NCBI RefSeq assembly: GCF_011761355.1
Contig: NZ_JAASRW010000015.1
Location: 1-61,325, forward strand
DNA from: Paenibacillus lupini
GTDB taxonomy: Bacteria > Bacillota > Bacilli > Paenibacillales > Paenibacillaceae
DNA: 61,325 nt
Direction: 5' to 3'
Within the stretch, counting starts at the first letter, position 1, and every line of letters starts with the position of its first letter. A program made the position numbers and the translations under genes. The notes beneath the pieces are model-generated. The model was not told where the DNA came from. It searched no databases and saw nothing but the letters and a program-made list of their open reading frames with translations. Positions 51,828-60,687 of this stretch are shown here, piece after piece.

Positions 51828-51841
51828 GGGACCCTTTTTTT
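51818..51841 (+). terminator. spo0F terminator containing the stop codon
   Basis: AGGGTCC (51818-51824) and GGACCCT (51829-51835) pair, with the spo0F TAA (51825-51827) in the loop, followed by a seven-T run. Confidence 0.88.
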
Positions 51842-51911
51842 CTGCCCATATGGAAGACCTTCACGTGGTATCCCTGCTTCTGTAAGGGAAATACCATTCC
51901 CTGTCCCGTTA

Positions 51912-51920
51912 TGGTATAAT
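51912..51920 (+). promoter_or_regulatory. Extended -10 promoter of murA
   Basis: TG-G-TATAAT (51912-51920) is a perfect extended -10 element, about 195 bp before murA; no good -35 is seen. The long leader contains imperfect hairpins, including ACCGC...GCGGT (near 52024-52076). Confidence 0.5.
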
Positions 51921-52115
51921 AGCTCAGAATATAAAGTCTAATAGACCTGATAATAGCTTTGTAATCAATACAAATTCGCTTCTGTACTTTACGAAGCGTA
52001 CTAAATAGGAGCATAGGATGACGAACCGCTTCATCACGGCGAGTGTGTTAGTATAAACCTCGCACGCTAGGCGGTTTTCCTATGTTTCTTCCTAGTCACG
52101 GGAGGACTACATTTG

Positions 52116-53375
52116 ATGGAGAAATTGATGATACGTGGTGGACGTCCACTGCGGGGCACCGTCCAAATAAGCGGAGCAAAGAACAGTGCCGTCGCTCTGG
52201 TTCCGGCTGCTATATTGGCAGAATCAGAAGTGGTATTGGATAATTTGCCCCATTTAAGCGATGTTGTCGTATATAGTGAAATCCTGGAGGACCTGGGCGC
52301 AGTAGTAAGCTGGCAAGGCGATATTATGAGAATTGATCCTTCCCGCCTTGAGTCAAAGCCGATGCCTAACGGTAAAGTGAAGCTCCTTCGGGCCTCTTAT
52401 TATTTGATGGGCGCCATGCTGGGGCGTTTTGGGGAAGCGATTATTGGATTACCAGGCGGCTGTAACTTCGAGCCAAGACCAATTGATCAGCATATCAAAG
52501 GCTTTGAGGCACTAGGAGCAACCGTAACAAATGAGCACGGCTCCATGCGTATTCACGCAAAAGAGCTGCGCGGAGCGAAGATTTATCTTGACGTTGTTAG
52601 TGTTGGGGCAACTATTAATATTATGCTTGCGGCCTCGCGGGCCAAAGGCTCTACAATTATCGAAAACGCGGCAAAAGAGCCTGAAATTATAGATGTAGCA
52701 ACACTTCTTAATTCAATGGGAGCTCGCATCAAAGGGGCTGGCACGGAAACGATCCGTATTGAAGGGGTCGATAGCATGCATGGCTGCCGTCATTCCATTA
52801 TTCCTGACCGCATTCAAGCGGGTACGTACATGATTGCCGCTGCTGCAACACGTGGTGACGTAACTATCGATAACGTGATTCCGAAGCACATGGAAGCCAT
52901 GACAGCAAAGCTGGAAGAGATGGGCGTAACGGTTCATGAGATGGATGAATCGATCAGAATTATTGGCGCTCCAGAATATTCAGCTATTGATGTGAAGGCA
53001 CTTGTATACCCGGGCTTTGCAACGGATTTACAATCGCCGATGACGACGCTTCTGACGCAGGCAAAAGGCGTAAGTATCCTGAGTGACTATGTATACAGCA
53101 ACCGTTTCAAGCATGTACCTGAGCTGAACCGGATGGGCGCGGATATTCGTGTTGAAGGGCGTTCAGCTATTATCGAAGGCGGAGAGTTGTTTGCTGCAAA
53201 AGTGAAAGCTGCTGATCTGCGGGCTGGCGCCGCGCTCGTTATTGCTGGCCTTACTGTGAAGGAAGGCATTACAGAAATCACCGGTGTAGAATACATTGAC
53301 CGCGGTTACGACAATCTTGTTGATAACCTGCGCCGTTTAGGTGCAGATGTTTGGCGTGAGACAGAGGAAGCTTAA
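52116..53375 (+). CDS. murA: UDP-N-acetylglucosamine 1-carboxyvinyltransferase
   Basis: MurA adds enolpyruvate to UDP-GlcNAc, the first step of peptidoglycan synthesis. The 419 residues show the catalytic loop L-P-G-G-C (Cys116, target of fosfomycin) and R-P-I-D-Q-H-I-K-G-F-E-A-L-G. Start ATG 52116 follows GGGAGGA. The neighbours spo0F and rho suggest it is the murZ (murAB) paralogue of B. subtilis. Confidence 0.94.
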   Translation: MEKLMIRGGRPLRGTVQISGAKNSAVALVPAAILAESEVVLDNLPHLSDVVVYSEILEDLGAVVSWQGDIMRIDPSRLESKPMPNGKVKLLRASYYLMGAMLGRFGEAIIGLPGGCNFEPRPIDQHIKGFEALGATVTNEHGSMRIHAKELRGAKIYLDVVSVGATINIMLAASRAKGSTIIENAAKEPEIIDVATLLNSMGARIKGAGTETIRIEGVDSMHGCRHSIIPDRIQAGTYMIAAAATRGDVTIDNVIPKHMEAMTAKLEEMGVTVHEMDESIRIIGAPEYSAIDVKALVYPGFATDLQSPMTTLLTQAKGVSILSDYVYSNRFKHVPELNRMGADIRVEGRSAIIEGGELFAAKVKAADLRAGAALVIAGLTVKEGITEITGVEYIDRGYDNLVDNLRRLGADVWRETEEA

Positions 53376-53388
53376 TTCCAGTATTTAT

Positions 53389-53425
53389 GCGCCTTCTATG
53401 GATCAAGACGAATAGAAGGCGCCAT
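53389..53425. repeat. Hairpin between murA and rho
   Basis: GCGCCTTCTA and TAGAAGGCGC form a perfect 10-bp stem around a 14-nt loop. No T run follows. A TATAAT at 53434-53439 sits just after it as a possible rho promoter -10. Confidence 0.7.
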
Positions 53426-53472
53426 TTCGGGTATATAATGATAGCTAAAACTGAATACAAAGTGGTGAGAAT

Positions 53473-54837
53473 ATGACAGATCTTCAGATCGCTGATCTCG
53501 AAGAATTGAAGCTGACCGAATTATACAAATTAGCAAAGCAGTATCAAATTCCGTACTATGGCCAGCTGAAGAAGAAGGAATTGATTTTTGCAATATTACG
53601 TGCACAAGCGGAAAAAAGCGGCCTCATGTTTATGCAGGGTGTACTTGAAACCTTACCAGAAGGCTTTGGCTTCCTTCGGCCGATCAACTATTTGCCTAGC
53701 AAAGAAGATATTTATATCTCTGCTTCGCAGATTCGAAAGTTTGATTTACGTACCGGAGATCTTGTATCTGGCAAATGCCGGCTGCCGAAAGATTCGGAGA
53801 AATACTTTGGCCTGCTTCAGGTAAATGCAGTAAATGGCACAGATCCTGTACAAGCGGCCGAAAGACTTCATTTTCCCGCTCTGACCCCTCTTTATCCACA
53901 GAAAAAACTCGTGCTGGAGACGGCATCTTCCAAACTTTCTACACGAATTATGGATTTGCTTGCACCTGTTGGTCTTGGCCAACGTGGACTAATTGTAGCG
54001 CCGCCGAAAGCGGGCAAAACCCTGCTGCTTAAAGAAATTGCGAACAGTATTTCGACTAATCATCCGGATATCGAGTTGTTTGTATTGCTTATTGATGAAC
54101 GTCCAGAGGAAGTAACGGATATGCAGCGTTCTGTGAAGGGCGAAGTTATTGCCTCTACGTTTGATGAAGTGCCTGAAAATCATATCAAAGTGGCCGAGCT
54201 TGTTCTTGAGAGAGCACTGCGTTTAGTGGAACATAAGAAAGATGTTGTTATATTGCTCGACAGTATTACACGACTTGCACGTGCATATAACCTTGTTGTT
54301 CCTCCATCTGGCCGTACGCTTAGCGGCGGTATTGATCCTGCAGCTTTCCATCGTCCGAAGCGTTTCTTTGGTGCAGCCCGCAATGTGGAAGAGGGCGGCA
54401 GCTTGACAATCCTCGCGACGGCCTTGATCGAAACAGGCTCGCGTATGGATGATATCATTTATGAAGAATTTAAAGGTACCGGCAATATGGAGCTGCATCT
54501 TGACCGGAAGCTTGCAGAACGTCGTATTTTCCCTGCGCTTGATATCCGCAGATCGGGTACAAGACGTGAAGAGATGCTTTTAACGAAAGAAGAACTGGAT
54601 AAATTATGGGTTGTGCGCCGTAATATGACCGATACACCTGACTTTGTTGACGGGTTCCTGAAGAAGCTTGCTGACTCTAAGACCAACAGTGAGTTCTTGA
54701 TGTCGCTTGATACAATAGAGGAAAAGTCAACGCCGAAACCTCAGCAGTCGAGGACAAGCGCGGGAACAGGTACGGGAATCAAAAGCAGCGCAACAACTGG
54801 AAGGCGGCCAGCGCCGCGCACAACGCACGGCTCTTAG
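53473..54837 (+). CDS. rho: Transcription termination factor Rho
   Basis: Rho is a hexameric RNA helicase that ends untranslated transcripts. The 454 residues have an N-terminal RNA-binding domain, Walker A A-P-P-K-A-G-K-T and Walker B L-L-D-S-I, with P-P-K-A-G-K-T at about 176-182. The C-terminal tail is Ser/Thr/Arg-rich. Start ATG 53473. A single DnaA box (53892-53900) lies within the gene. Confidence 0.96.
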   Translation: MTDLQIADLEELKLTELYKLAKQYQIPYYGQLKKKELIFAILRAQAEKSGLMFMQGVLETLPEGFGFLRPINYLPSKEDIYISASQIRKFDLRTGDLVSGKCRLPKDSEKYFGLLQVNAVNGTDPVQAAERLHFPALTPLYPQKKLVLETASSKLSTRIMDLLAPVGLGQRGLIVAPPKAGKTLLLKEIANSISTNHPDIELFVLLIDERPEEVTDMQRSVKGEVIASTFDEVPENHIKVAELVLERALRLVEHKKDVVILLDSITRLARAYNLVVPPSGRTLSGGIDPAAFHRPKRFFGAARNVEEGGSLTILATALIETGSRMDDIIYEEFKGTGNMELHLDRKLAERRIFPALDIRRSGTRREEMLLTKEELDKLWVVRRNMTDTPDFVDGFLKKLADSKTNSEFLMSLDTIEEKSTPKPQQSRTSAGTGTGIKSSATTGRRPAPRTTHGS

Positions 54838-54861
54838 CGCTGCTGGAAGGAGGACATCAAG

Positions 54862-56115
54862 ATGAATCTCGTATATGCGGATGAGCAAGGCAATGTGTTT
54901 GATCATCCTGACTATATTGCGCTTGGGCGCAGTGGCGATATGATCGTCGAACTGATGGAGGAAGAGCTGATTCCGTTGCCGCGGGGGGCTACCCTGGTAG
55001 GACTGCCGCATACGCGGCCGGTCTTTATTGAGCCTGACACAGGTGAGATGAAGATGCTCTCCGGCAATTATCAGGCGGTTGGTGCTTTACTGCCGCAAGG
55101 GTTTACCCGGCTGGCTCTGCCAGGCTACGTGAAGACGGATAAGAACGAGAAGTTTCCGTTATTCGGCTATACTTCAGTCGTTTGGAAAGACGGCGAATTT
55201 TATGTAGCCGCGGAGCAAAGCGATGATCCGTACAAGTGGGATCCGCTGAACTGCGACCGTGGTGAAGTTCGCAGACAGGTGGAGCGATTAACTTCGAAAT
55301 ATCCGGAGAATCGTTTGTACAAGCATTTGTCTAACTGCGCGCTTGGTTATGAATGCTTAACTTCGTCGAATACGTTCCTGCAGCGTTGGGAGGGTGGCGT
55401 TCCTGTCTCCTATTCCTGTAATGCTGGATGTTTCGGCTGTATTTCCGAGCAGCCGGACGACAGTGGTTTTGTTGCACCGCAGACGCGTATGAACTTTAAG
55501 CCTACGGTGAATGAGATCGTGGAGATTATGCTGGAGCATCTGAAAACGCCGGAATCCATTATCAGCTTTGGCCAAGGCTGCGAAGGCGAGCCTTCTACGC
55601 AAGCCAAAATTATTGTGGAAGCGATGAAGATCGTCAGAAGTCAGACGAAGCTCGGCTACATCAATATCAATACAAATGCAGGTCTGACTGATTTCATGCG
55701 CGCGATCGTAGACGCAGGACTTGATCTTATGCGGGTCAGCACAATTAGTGCACTTGACGAGCATTATAACGCCTACTACAAGCCGCGTGCTTACACTTTA
55801 GCTAATGTGGAGAAATCGTTAAAGTATGCAACTGATAAAGGTGTATACACTTCCATTAACTATCTCATATTCCCTGGTGTCACGGACCGTGAGGAAGAGA
55901 TTGAGGCGATGATCGGATTTGCGAAGCGGACAGGCTTAAAGCTGATCCAAATGCGTAATCTGAACATTGACCCGGAGAGCTATTTGAACTTGATCCCACC
56001 TGCAAAAGGCGAGATCTACGGTATGAAACAAATGCTCGAAATATTCCGTGAGGAGCTGCCAGATGTAGTGATTGGCTCCTATACACATCTCCCTCCTGCG
56101 GCCATGCGCAAGTAG
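54862..56115 (+). CDS. Radical SAM protein of unknown function
   Basis: The 417-residue protein has an S-C-N-A-G-C-F-G-C motif (Cys186, Cys190, Cys193; C-x3-C-x2-C) for the SAM iron-sulfur cluster, and three further cysteines (131, 159, 165) that could hold another cluster. The N-terminal half is a separate domain rich in acidic and proline residues. Start ATG 54862 follows GGAAGGAGG. It lies between rho and rpmE, a slot not filled in B. subtilis; co-transcription with rho is likely. Confidence 0.85.
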   Translation: MNLVYADEQGNVFDHPDYIALGRSGDMIVELMEEELIPLPRGATLVGLPHTRPVFIEPDTGEMKMLSGNYQAVGALLPQGFTRLALPGYVKTDKNEKFPLFGYTSVVWKDGEFYVAAEQSDDPYKWDPLNCDRGEVRRQVERLTSKYPENRLYKHLSNCALGYECLTSSNTFLQRWEGGVPVSYSCNAGCFGCISEQPDDSGFVAPQTRMNFKPTVNEIVEIMLEHLKTPESIISFGQGCEGEPSTQAKIIVEAMKIVRSQTKLGYININTNAGLTDFMRAIVDAGLDLMRVSTISALDEHYNAYYKPRAYTLANVEKSLKYATDKGVYTSINYLIFPGVTDREEEIEAMIGFAKRTGLKLIQMRNLNIDPESYLNLIPPAKGEIYGMKQMLEIFREELPDVVIGSYTHLPPAAMRK

Positions 56116-56223
56116 CTGGGAAAACATCGGCATTGCATGAGTGATATGGTCGTGCTATAATCCGAGATGTGAGATTTTAACTCTGGATCCGCATGTGGTT
56201 CAGGGCAGAAAGAGGTGAACGAG

Positions 56224-56421
56224 ATGAAACAAGGTATTCATCCGACATACCACGTATCCAACATCACTTGCGCTTGCGGTAACTCATTCGAGACTGGTTC
56301 GATCAAATCGAATCTTCGCGTAGAGGTTTGTTCCGTGTGCCACCCATTCTTCACGGGTAAGCAAAAGTTCTTGGATGCAGGCGGTCGCGTCGATCGTTTC
56401 AAAAAGAAATACGGCATGTAA
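56224..56421 (+). CDS. rpmE: Ribosomal protein L31 (zinc-binding form)
   Basis: The 65-residue protein has the zinc motifs C-A-C-G and C-S-V-C-H-P-F, the C+ form of L31. It follows rho in B. subtilis too. Start ATG 56224 follows AAAGAGGTGA. The preceding in-frame ATG lacks a site. Confidence 0.95.
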   Translation: MKQGIHPTYHVSNITCACGNSFETGSIKSNLRVEVCSVCHPFFTGKQKFLDAGGRVDRFKKKYGM

Positions 56422-56455
56422 TATTATCTGCCTCGGCTTAATTTGGCAGAATAAG

Positions 56456-56497
56456 AAAACCTCCCTTAGCCATCCTATGGTTAAAGGGAGGTTTTTT
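56456..56497 (+). terminator. rpmE terminator whose 3' arm is the next ribosome site
   Basis: AAACCTCCCTT pairs with AAGGGAGGTTT and six T residues follow. GGGAGG (56486-56491) in the 3' arm lies 8 nt before the TTG start of the next gene. Confidence 0.88.
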
Positions 56498-56499
56498 GA

Positions 56500-56934
56500 T
56501 TGCTTACCAAAAGAATGCTAAGACGCAAGCTGCGAGTATTGTTTATGGGCTTCGCAGTACCTGCTTTAATAGTTGTAAGCTTATCGGGCTGTGCTGCTGA
56601 TGGCGTAAACAATGGTCATCGCTCAAATAACCAGAAGGTTGAGACTTATGGCCATGATGGATATATGGGCTACTCCAACAGCAATCCTAACCTGCCTAAT
56701 AATCTTACTTTCCTCAATTATGATTCGGACAGGAAGTTTATAGGCCAAGTACTGCAGCCAATCGGTGGTATTAAAGACAGCCGGGTTTCCTTTAATGGAG
56801 AGAACCTCAATGTACACATAACAGCGGACTCGAAACTTACGAATAAGCAAATTCAGGCGCTTGAAGCAAAGGCTCAGAAAGCTGTACAGTTCAACATGCC
56901 GCGGTATCATGTCAAAGTGACAGCGTCACGTTAG
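56500..56934 (+). CDS. YhcN/YlaJ-type sporulation lipoprotein
   Basis: The 144-residue protein has a basic N terminus and a lipoprotein signal with L-S-G-C (Cys31), followed by an Asn/Ser-rich linker and a C-terminal domain (about 78-144) of the YhcN/YlaJ sporulation lipoprotein type. Such proteins lie in the spore inner membrane. Start TTG 56500 uses the ribosome site in the rpmE terminator stem, so its expression may depend on reading through it. Confidence 0.75.
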   Translation: MLTKRMLRRKLRVLFMGFAVPALIVVSLSGCAADGVNNGHRSNNQKVETYGHDGYMGYSNSNPNLPNNLTFLNYDSDRKFIGQVLQPIGGIKDSRVSFNGENLNVHITADSKLTNKQIQALEAKAQKAVQFNMPRYHVKVTASR

Positions 56935-56957
56935 ATTGGACTGCCACTATCCTACGG

Positions 56958-56986
56958 TTGCGATTTATGCTGGGATGGGCTATACT
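56958..56986 (+). promoter_or_regulatory. SigA-type promoter of the SRP RNA
   Basis: TTGCGA (56958-56963), 17 nt, TATACT (56981-56986), just before the RNA start. Confidence 0.72.
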
Positions 56987-56990
56987 TAGT

Positions 56991-57275
56991 TTTGCCGTGC
57001 TAGATGGGGAGTTAGCGGTGCCCTGTAACTCGCAATCCGCTTTAGCGAGGTTGAATTCCTGCTTGAGGTTATGTGATGCAGGGTTTGGCGCTTGCAATCA
57101 GTGTTGACAGTTGGGTCCTCCGCAATGGACGCTTGTGAACCCGGTCAGGTCCGGAAGGAAGCAGCCGTAAGCAAGTTTGTTCATGTGCCGGGGGAGTGCC
57201 TGACTCGAGCTGAGACGCAAGAGTGCCGCCTGGATCGCATGTTATCGAGGGCAGGTGCACGGTACACATTATTTT
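56991..57275 (+). ncRNA. ffs: Signal recognition particle RNA (scRNA)
   Basis: The RNA opens TTTGCCGTGCTAG and has the Alu-domain GGGGAG...TAGCGG and the S-domain GTCAGGTCCGGAAGGAAGCAGC (57147-57168 region). It ends GGTGCACGGTAC, pairing with the start. About 280 nt long like the Bacillus form with an Alu domain. It lies directly before dnaX as in B. subtilis. The exact 3' end is approximate. Confidence 0.93.
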
Positions 57276-57292
57276 CATAGAGTTAACTGAGG

Positions 57293-57353
57293 AACACCAG
57301 CGATGTGGTTCTGCTTTCTTTGAAGCAGATGCCTAGAATGCAGGTGTTTTTGT
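57293..57353 (+). terminator. Terminator-like hairpin after the SRP RNA
   Basis: AACACC and GGTGTT form the outer stem and TCTGCTT/GAAGCAGA an inner one, followed by TTTTTG. It separates ffs from dnaX. Confidence 0.7.
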
Positions 57354-57422
57354 TTTGCATATAGAAATCATGTTGTATAATAGAAGAACAAAGAATGAAT
57401 TAACCGAAGGGAACGTAAACGC

Positions 57423-59198
57423 GTGAGTCATATTGCATTATATCGTGCCTGGCGTCCGCAGACGTTCCAGGATATGGTCGGACAACGGCATATTATACAA
57501 ACGCTGCAGAATGCGATTCGAGAGAATCGTGTCTCGCATGCCTATTTATTTAATGGACCCCGAGGTACGGGGAAAACAACAGCTGCCAAAGTACTGGCGA
57601 AAGCAGTAAACTGCGAACGTGGTCCAGCGGAAGAGCCATGTAATGAATGTGATGCTTGCCGCGGGATTACTGCCGGTCATATTATGGACGTTGTTGAGAT
57701 TGATGCGGCGTCAAACCGGGGTATTGATGAAATACGGGATATTCGAGATAAAGTTCGATACGCCCCGTCTGAAGTTCGTTATAAAGTGTATATTATTGAT
57801 GAAGTTCATATGCTTACCTCTGAAGCCTTTAACGCCTTACTCAAGACATTAGAGGAACCTCCGGGTCATGTTATTTTTATATTAGCAACAACTGAGCCTC
57901 ATAAACTTCCTGCGACAATTATCTCACGCTGCCAAAGATTTGATTTTCGTCAAGTGTCGCTTGAGGAACAAACGGAGCGCCTGCTTGAGATCTGTAAGGA
58001 AGAGGGTATTGAGGCAGAGGATGATGCCATCTCTTATATCGCCCGATTATCCGAAGGCGGTATGCGTGATGCTATAAGCCTGCTAGAGCAAGTTTCTGCT
58101 TTCGGCGGTTCCAGAATTACGCTCGATGGAGCTGTAGATGTAACAGGAGGAATGGCGGCGGATCAGTTCTATGCACTGGCCGAAGCCATTAGAGATCGTA
58201 ATGTAGCTGCTATTATGCCGCTCGTAGAAGGTTTGACGCAGGCCGGTAAAAGCGCGGATAAATGTATGGAGAACCTGATCTTTTATTTCAGGGATCTGCT
58301 TGTGCTTAAGCTGGCACCTCAAGGTACGGTGACCGAGCGTGTTGTAGATGCAGAGCGTTTCCAGGAGATGGCCGAAGCCTTTAGTTCTGAACGGTTATTC
58401 CGGATGATAGACACGCTTAATGGTTACCAGTCCGATATGAAGCATGCTTCTCAGCCTCAAACTTTATTTGAGGTCGCACTGATGAAGATTTGCACGATTG
58501 GTAATGAGAGTAGTGCAACTGCTGGAGGGTCTGCTTCATCAGCCTCCCCGCCTGCTGCCTCAGCTGAGGTGAATCGTTTACGTCAGCAGGTCGAGGTGCT
58601 AGAACGGAAGCTGGAACAGCTTATCCAAAATGGTGCGGCTATCGCCGGAGCTGCCAGCGCTGCTGATGGTGGAGCAGCACGTCCCGCTGTTAATCAGTCC
58701 CGTCGAAGCGGCGGATTTGGTGGTGGTAACGGGGCGGCGATCAGTAGAGCCACGGTAAAACTCGATCCTTTCGTGGCATCTGCAGGAAGTCCAGGTACAG
58801 GACAGATTCGGATGAAGTGGAACGAAGTGCTTCAACGGGTCAAGGAAGCCAAGATTACCGTACATGCTTGGTTTGTTGATGGAGAACCAGTGTCAGCAAC
58901 AGACGGTACGGTGCTTGTAGCCTTTAAGAATACAATGCACCGTGAGACGACCGAACGGCCCGCACATCGGGAGATTATTGAACGTGTTATCCAGGATGTA
59001 ATGGGCAACCCGTTGAAGCTAGCTACGTGTATGCTGAAGGAATGGCAGAGCGCCAGCAGCCGTTCGGGAGAGCAGCAAGGTGAAACGCTGGAATTACAGC
59101 CGGATGCGATTGACACCGGGGAGGAACAGCGTCCACAATGGGTAGAGGAAGCAGTAAAGCTCTTTGGTGAGGATTTAGTTGTTATCAAGGAAGATTAG
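57423..59198 (+). CDS. dnaX: DNA polymerase III subunits gamma and tau
   Basis: DnaX loads the sliding clamp. The 591 residues carry Walker A G-P-R-G-T-G-K-T, a four-cysteine zinc site (C-E-R...C-N-E-C-D-A-C) and the D-E-V-H sensor. An Ala/Ser/Gly-rich linker (about 355-450) leads to the tau-specific C-terminal domain. Start GTG 57423. It is followed after 30 nt by ebfC. Confidence 0.96.
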   Translation: MSHIALYRAWRPQTFQDMVGQRHIIQTLQNAIRENRVSHAYLFNGPRGTGKTTAAKVLAKAVNCERGPAEEPCNECDACRGITAGHIMDVVEIDAASNRGIDEIRDIRDKVRYAPSEVRYKVYIIDEVHMLTSEAFNALLKTLEEPPGHVIFILATTEPHKLPATIISRCQRFDFRQVSLEEQTERLLEICKEEGIEAEDDAISYIARLSEGGMRDAISLLEQVSAFGGSRITLDGAVDVTGGMAADQFYALAEAIRDRNVAAIMPLVEGLTQAGKSADKCMENLIFYFRDLLVLKLAPQGTVTERVVDAERFQEMAEAFSSERLFRMIDTLNGYQSDMKHASQPQTLFEVALMKICTIGNESSATAGGSASSASPPAASAEVNRLRQQVEVLERKLEQLIQNGAAIAGAASAADGGAARPAVNQSRRSGGFGGGNGAAISRATVKLDPFVASAGSPGTGQIRMKWNEVLQRVKEAKITVHAWFVDGEPVSATDGTVLVAFKNTMHRETTERPAHREIIERVIQDVMGNPLKLATCMLKEWQSASSRSGEQQGETLELQPDAIDTGEEQRPQWVEEAVKLFGEDLVVIKED

Positions 59199-59228
59199 TT
59201 AGTTAACTATAACGATGAGGTGATAAGC

Positions 59229-59540
59229 ATGAATAACATGAACCAAATGATGAAGCAAGTTAAGAAGATGCAAGAACAAATGATGAAAGCACAAGAAGAA
59301 CTTGTTAACAAAACAGTTGAAGGTACGGCTGGCGGCGGCGTTGTAACGGTAGTTGCAAATGGTCATAAGAAAATTATTAGCATCACGATCAAACCTGAAG
59401 CGGTTGATCCGGATGATGTAGAAATGCTGCAAGACCTTGTTTTGACTGCAGTTAACGACGTTCTTACTAAAGTAGACGAAATTGCGAACCAAGACATGGG
59501 CAAATTTACAGGCGGTATGAAAATTCCAGGTTTGTTCTAA
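59229..59540 (+). CDS. ebfC: YbaB/EbfC nucleoid-associated protein
   Basis: The 103-residue DNA-binding protein (YaaK in B. subtilis) starts with a Met/Lys/Gln-rich helix and has the G-T-A-G-G-G-V-V-T-V core. Start ATG 59229 follows GAGGTGA. It lies between dnaX and recR as usual in Firmicutes. Confidence 0.93.
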   Translation: MNNMNQMMKQVKKMQEQMMKAQEELVNKTVEGTAGGGVVTVVANGHKKIISITIKPEAVDPDDVEMLQDLVLTAVNDVLTKVDEIANQDMGKFTGGMKIPGLF

Positions 59541-59588
59541 GGTTAGTTGCCGGAGAACCATTTTATATAAAGCTATAACGTATGCTGA

Positions 59589-59615
59589 CTGACGCCGCCG
59601 TAAGGGCGGCGTCAG
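59589..59615 (+). terminator. GC-rich hairpin between ebfC and recR
   Basis: CTGACGCCGCC and GGCGGCGTCAG form a perfect 11-bp stem with a GTAAG loop. The following T content is low, so it may only attenuate. Confidence 0.6.
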
Positions 59616-59651
59616 CCGTTTACGCTAGAGGATTGAAAGGAGCTGCGCGTT

Positions 59652-60251
59652 TTGTTTTACCCTGAACCGATAGCGAAGTTGATTGATGCCTTTACGCGCC
59701 TCCCGGGTATTGGACCAAAGACGGCCGCAAGGTTAGCTTTTCACGTGCTTCGCATGAAAGAAGATGATGTTATTGATTTCGCTAAAGCGCTTGTTAGTGT
59801 GAAGCGGAATTTAACGTATTGCTCGGTTTGCTGCAATATTACGGATACGGATCCTTGCCGGATCTGTCAGGATAAGACACGGGACAACTCAGTTATCTGC
59901 GTAGTGCAGGAGTCCAAAGATCTCGTTGCTCTGGAACGGATGAAGGAATTCCAAGGGCACTATCATGTCCTGCAAGGTGCAATTTCGCCTATTGAAGGTA
60001 TTGGTCCTGATCAGATCAAAATTGCCGAGCTGCTTCGCCGCTTGAGTGATGAGCGAGTGCAAGAGTTGATTCTGGCGACAAATCCAAATATCGAGGGAGA
60101 AGCGACAGCAATGTATCTTTCAAGGCTCGTTAAGCCATTTGGCATACGAGTTACACGAATTGCTCATGGTCTGCCAGTTGGCGGCGATCTCGAATATGCC
60201 GATGAAGTCACCTTGTCCAAAGCACTGGAAGGTCGCAGAGAACTAAACTAA
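59652..60251 (+). CDS. recR: Recombination protein RecR
   Basis: RecR acts with RecO and RecF in loading RecA. The 199 residues have a helix-hairpin-helix, a C4 zinc finger (C-S-V-C-C...C-R-I-C) at about 57-72 and a Toprim domain with E-x-x-x-D-L-V-A-L-E. Start TTG 59652 follows AAAGGAG. Confidence 0.96.
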   Translation: MFYPEPIAKLIDAFTRLPGIGPKTAARLAFHVLRMKEDDVIDFAKALVSVKRNLTYCSVCCNITDTDPCRICQDKTRDNSVICVVQESKDLVALERMKEFQGHYHVLQGAISPIEGIGPDQIKIAELLRRLSDERVQELILATNPNIEGEATAMYLSRLVKPFGIRVTRIAHGLPVGGDLEYADEVTLSKALEGRRELN

Positions 60252-60267
60252 ATACAAGTAACGTTAA

Positions 60268-60310
60268 AGAGCCGTCTTCCCCTTTAGGGAGGGCGGCTCT
60301 GTTTTGTTTT
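60268..60310 (+). terminator. recR terminator
   Basis: AGAGCCG and CGGCTCT form the base of a stem with TCTTCCC/GGAGGG above, followed by GTTTTGTTTT. Confidence 0.85.
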
Positions 60311-60399
60311 CTGGCGATTATCCGTTCTAAACCTGTCCATGTCTCTATACATATATAGAAATGCCTTGTCCTAACGGACAAGTGAGGAGGCGATGTGCG

Positions 60400-60687
60400 A
60401 TGGGCAAAAGTCAGCATACAGGTGATCTTGCATTAATAAAAACTCAAGTAAAGCCAATTCCACAAGTAGATACAGTAGAATGGAGCGAGCATTTACGGGC
60501 TGAAATTGCTGAAGCACATAATGAGTGGGTAAATGCTAATCGTTTCTTTAATGTCGCTGTTGGACAAGATCAGATCGACTATGCCATTTATGCTTTAATT
60601 ACAGCTGAGAAAAGATACGAAATGCTAATTCGAATCGCCAAGCGCACATGCAGCGTATGGCCAGCATGGAGAGGAGCATTGCAATGA
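60400..60687 (+). CDS. yaaL: YaaL family (DUF2508) protein
   Basis: The 95-residue helical protein matches YaaL, found between recR and bofA in B. subtilis. W-x-E-H-L-R-A-E-I-A-E-A-H-N-E-W and Y-A-I-Y-A-L-I-T-A-E-K-R-Y are the conserved parts. Start ATG 60400 follows AGGAGG by 9 nt. Its stop overlaps bofA as ATGA. The function is unknown. Confidence 0.85.
   Translation: MGKSQHTGDLALIKTQVKPIPQVDTVEWSEHLRAEIAEAHNEWVNANRFFNVAVGQDQIDYAIYALITAEKRYEMLIRIAKRTCSVWPAWRGALQ

Noticed and set aside
53892..53900. Single perfect DnaA box in rho
   Set aside because: One isolated box in coding sequence is expected by chance and codon use.
57423..59198. Possible programmed frameshift in dnaX making gamma
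   Set aside because: No clear slippery A-rich heptamer with a following hairpin was seen at the proper place.
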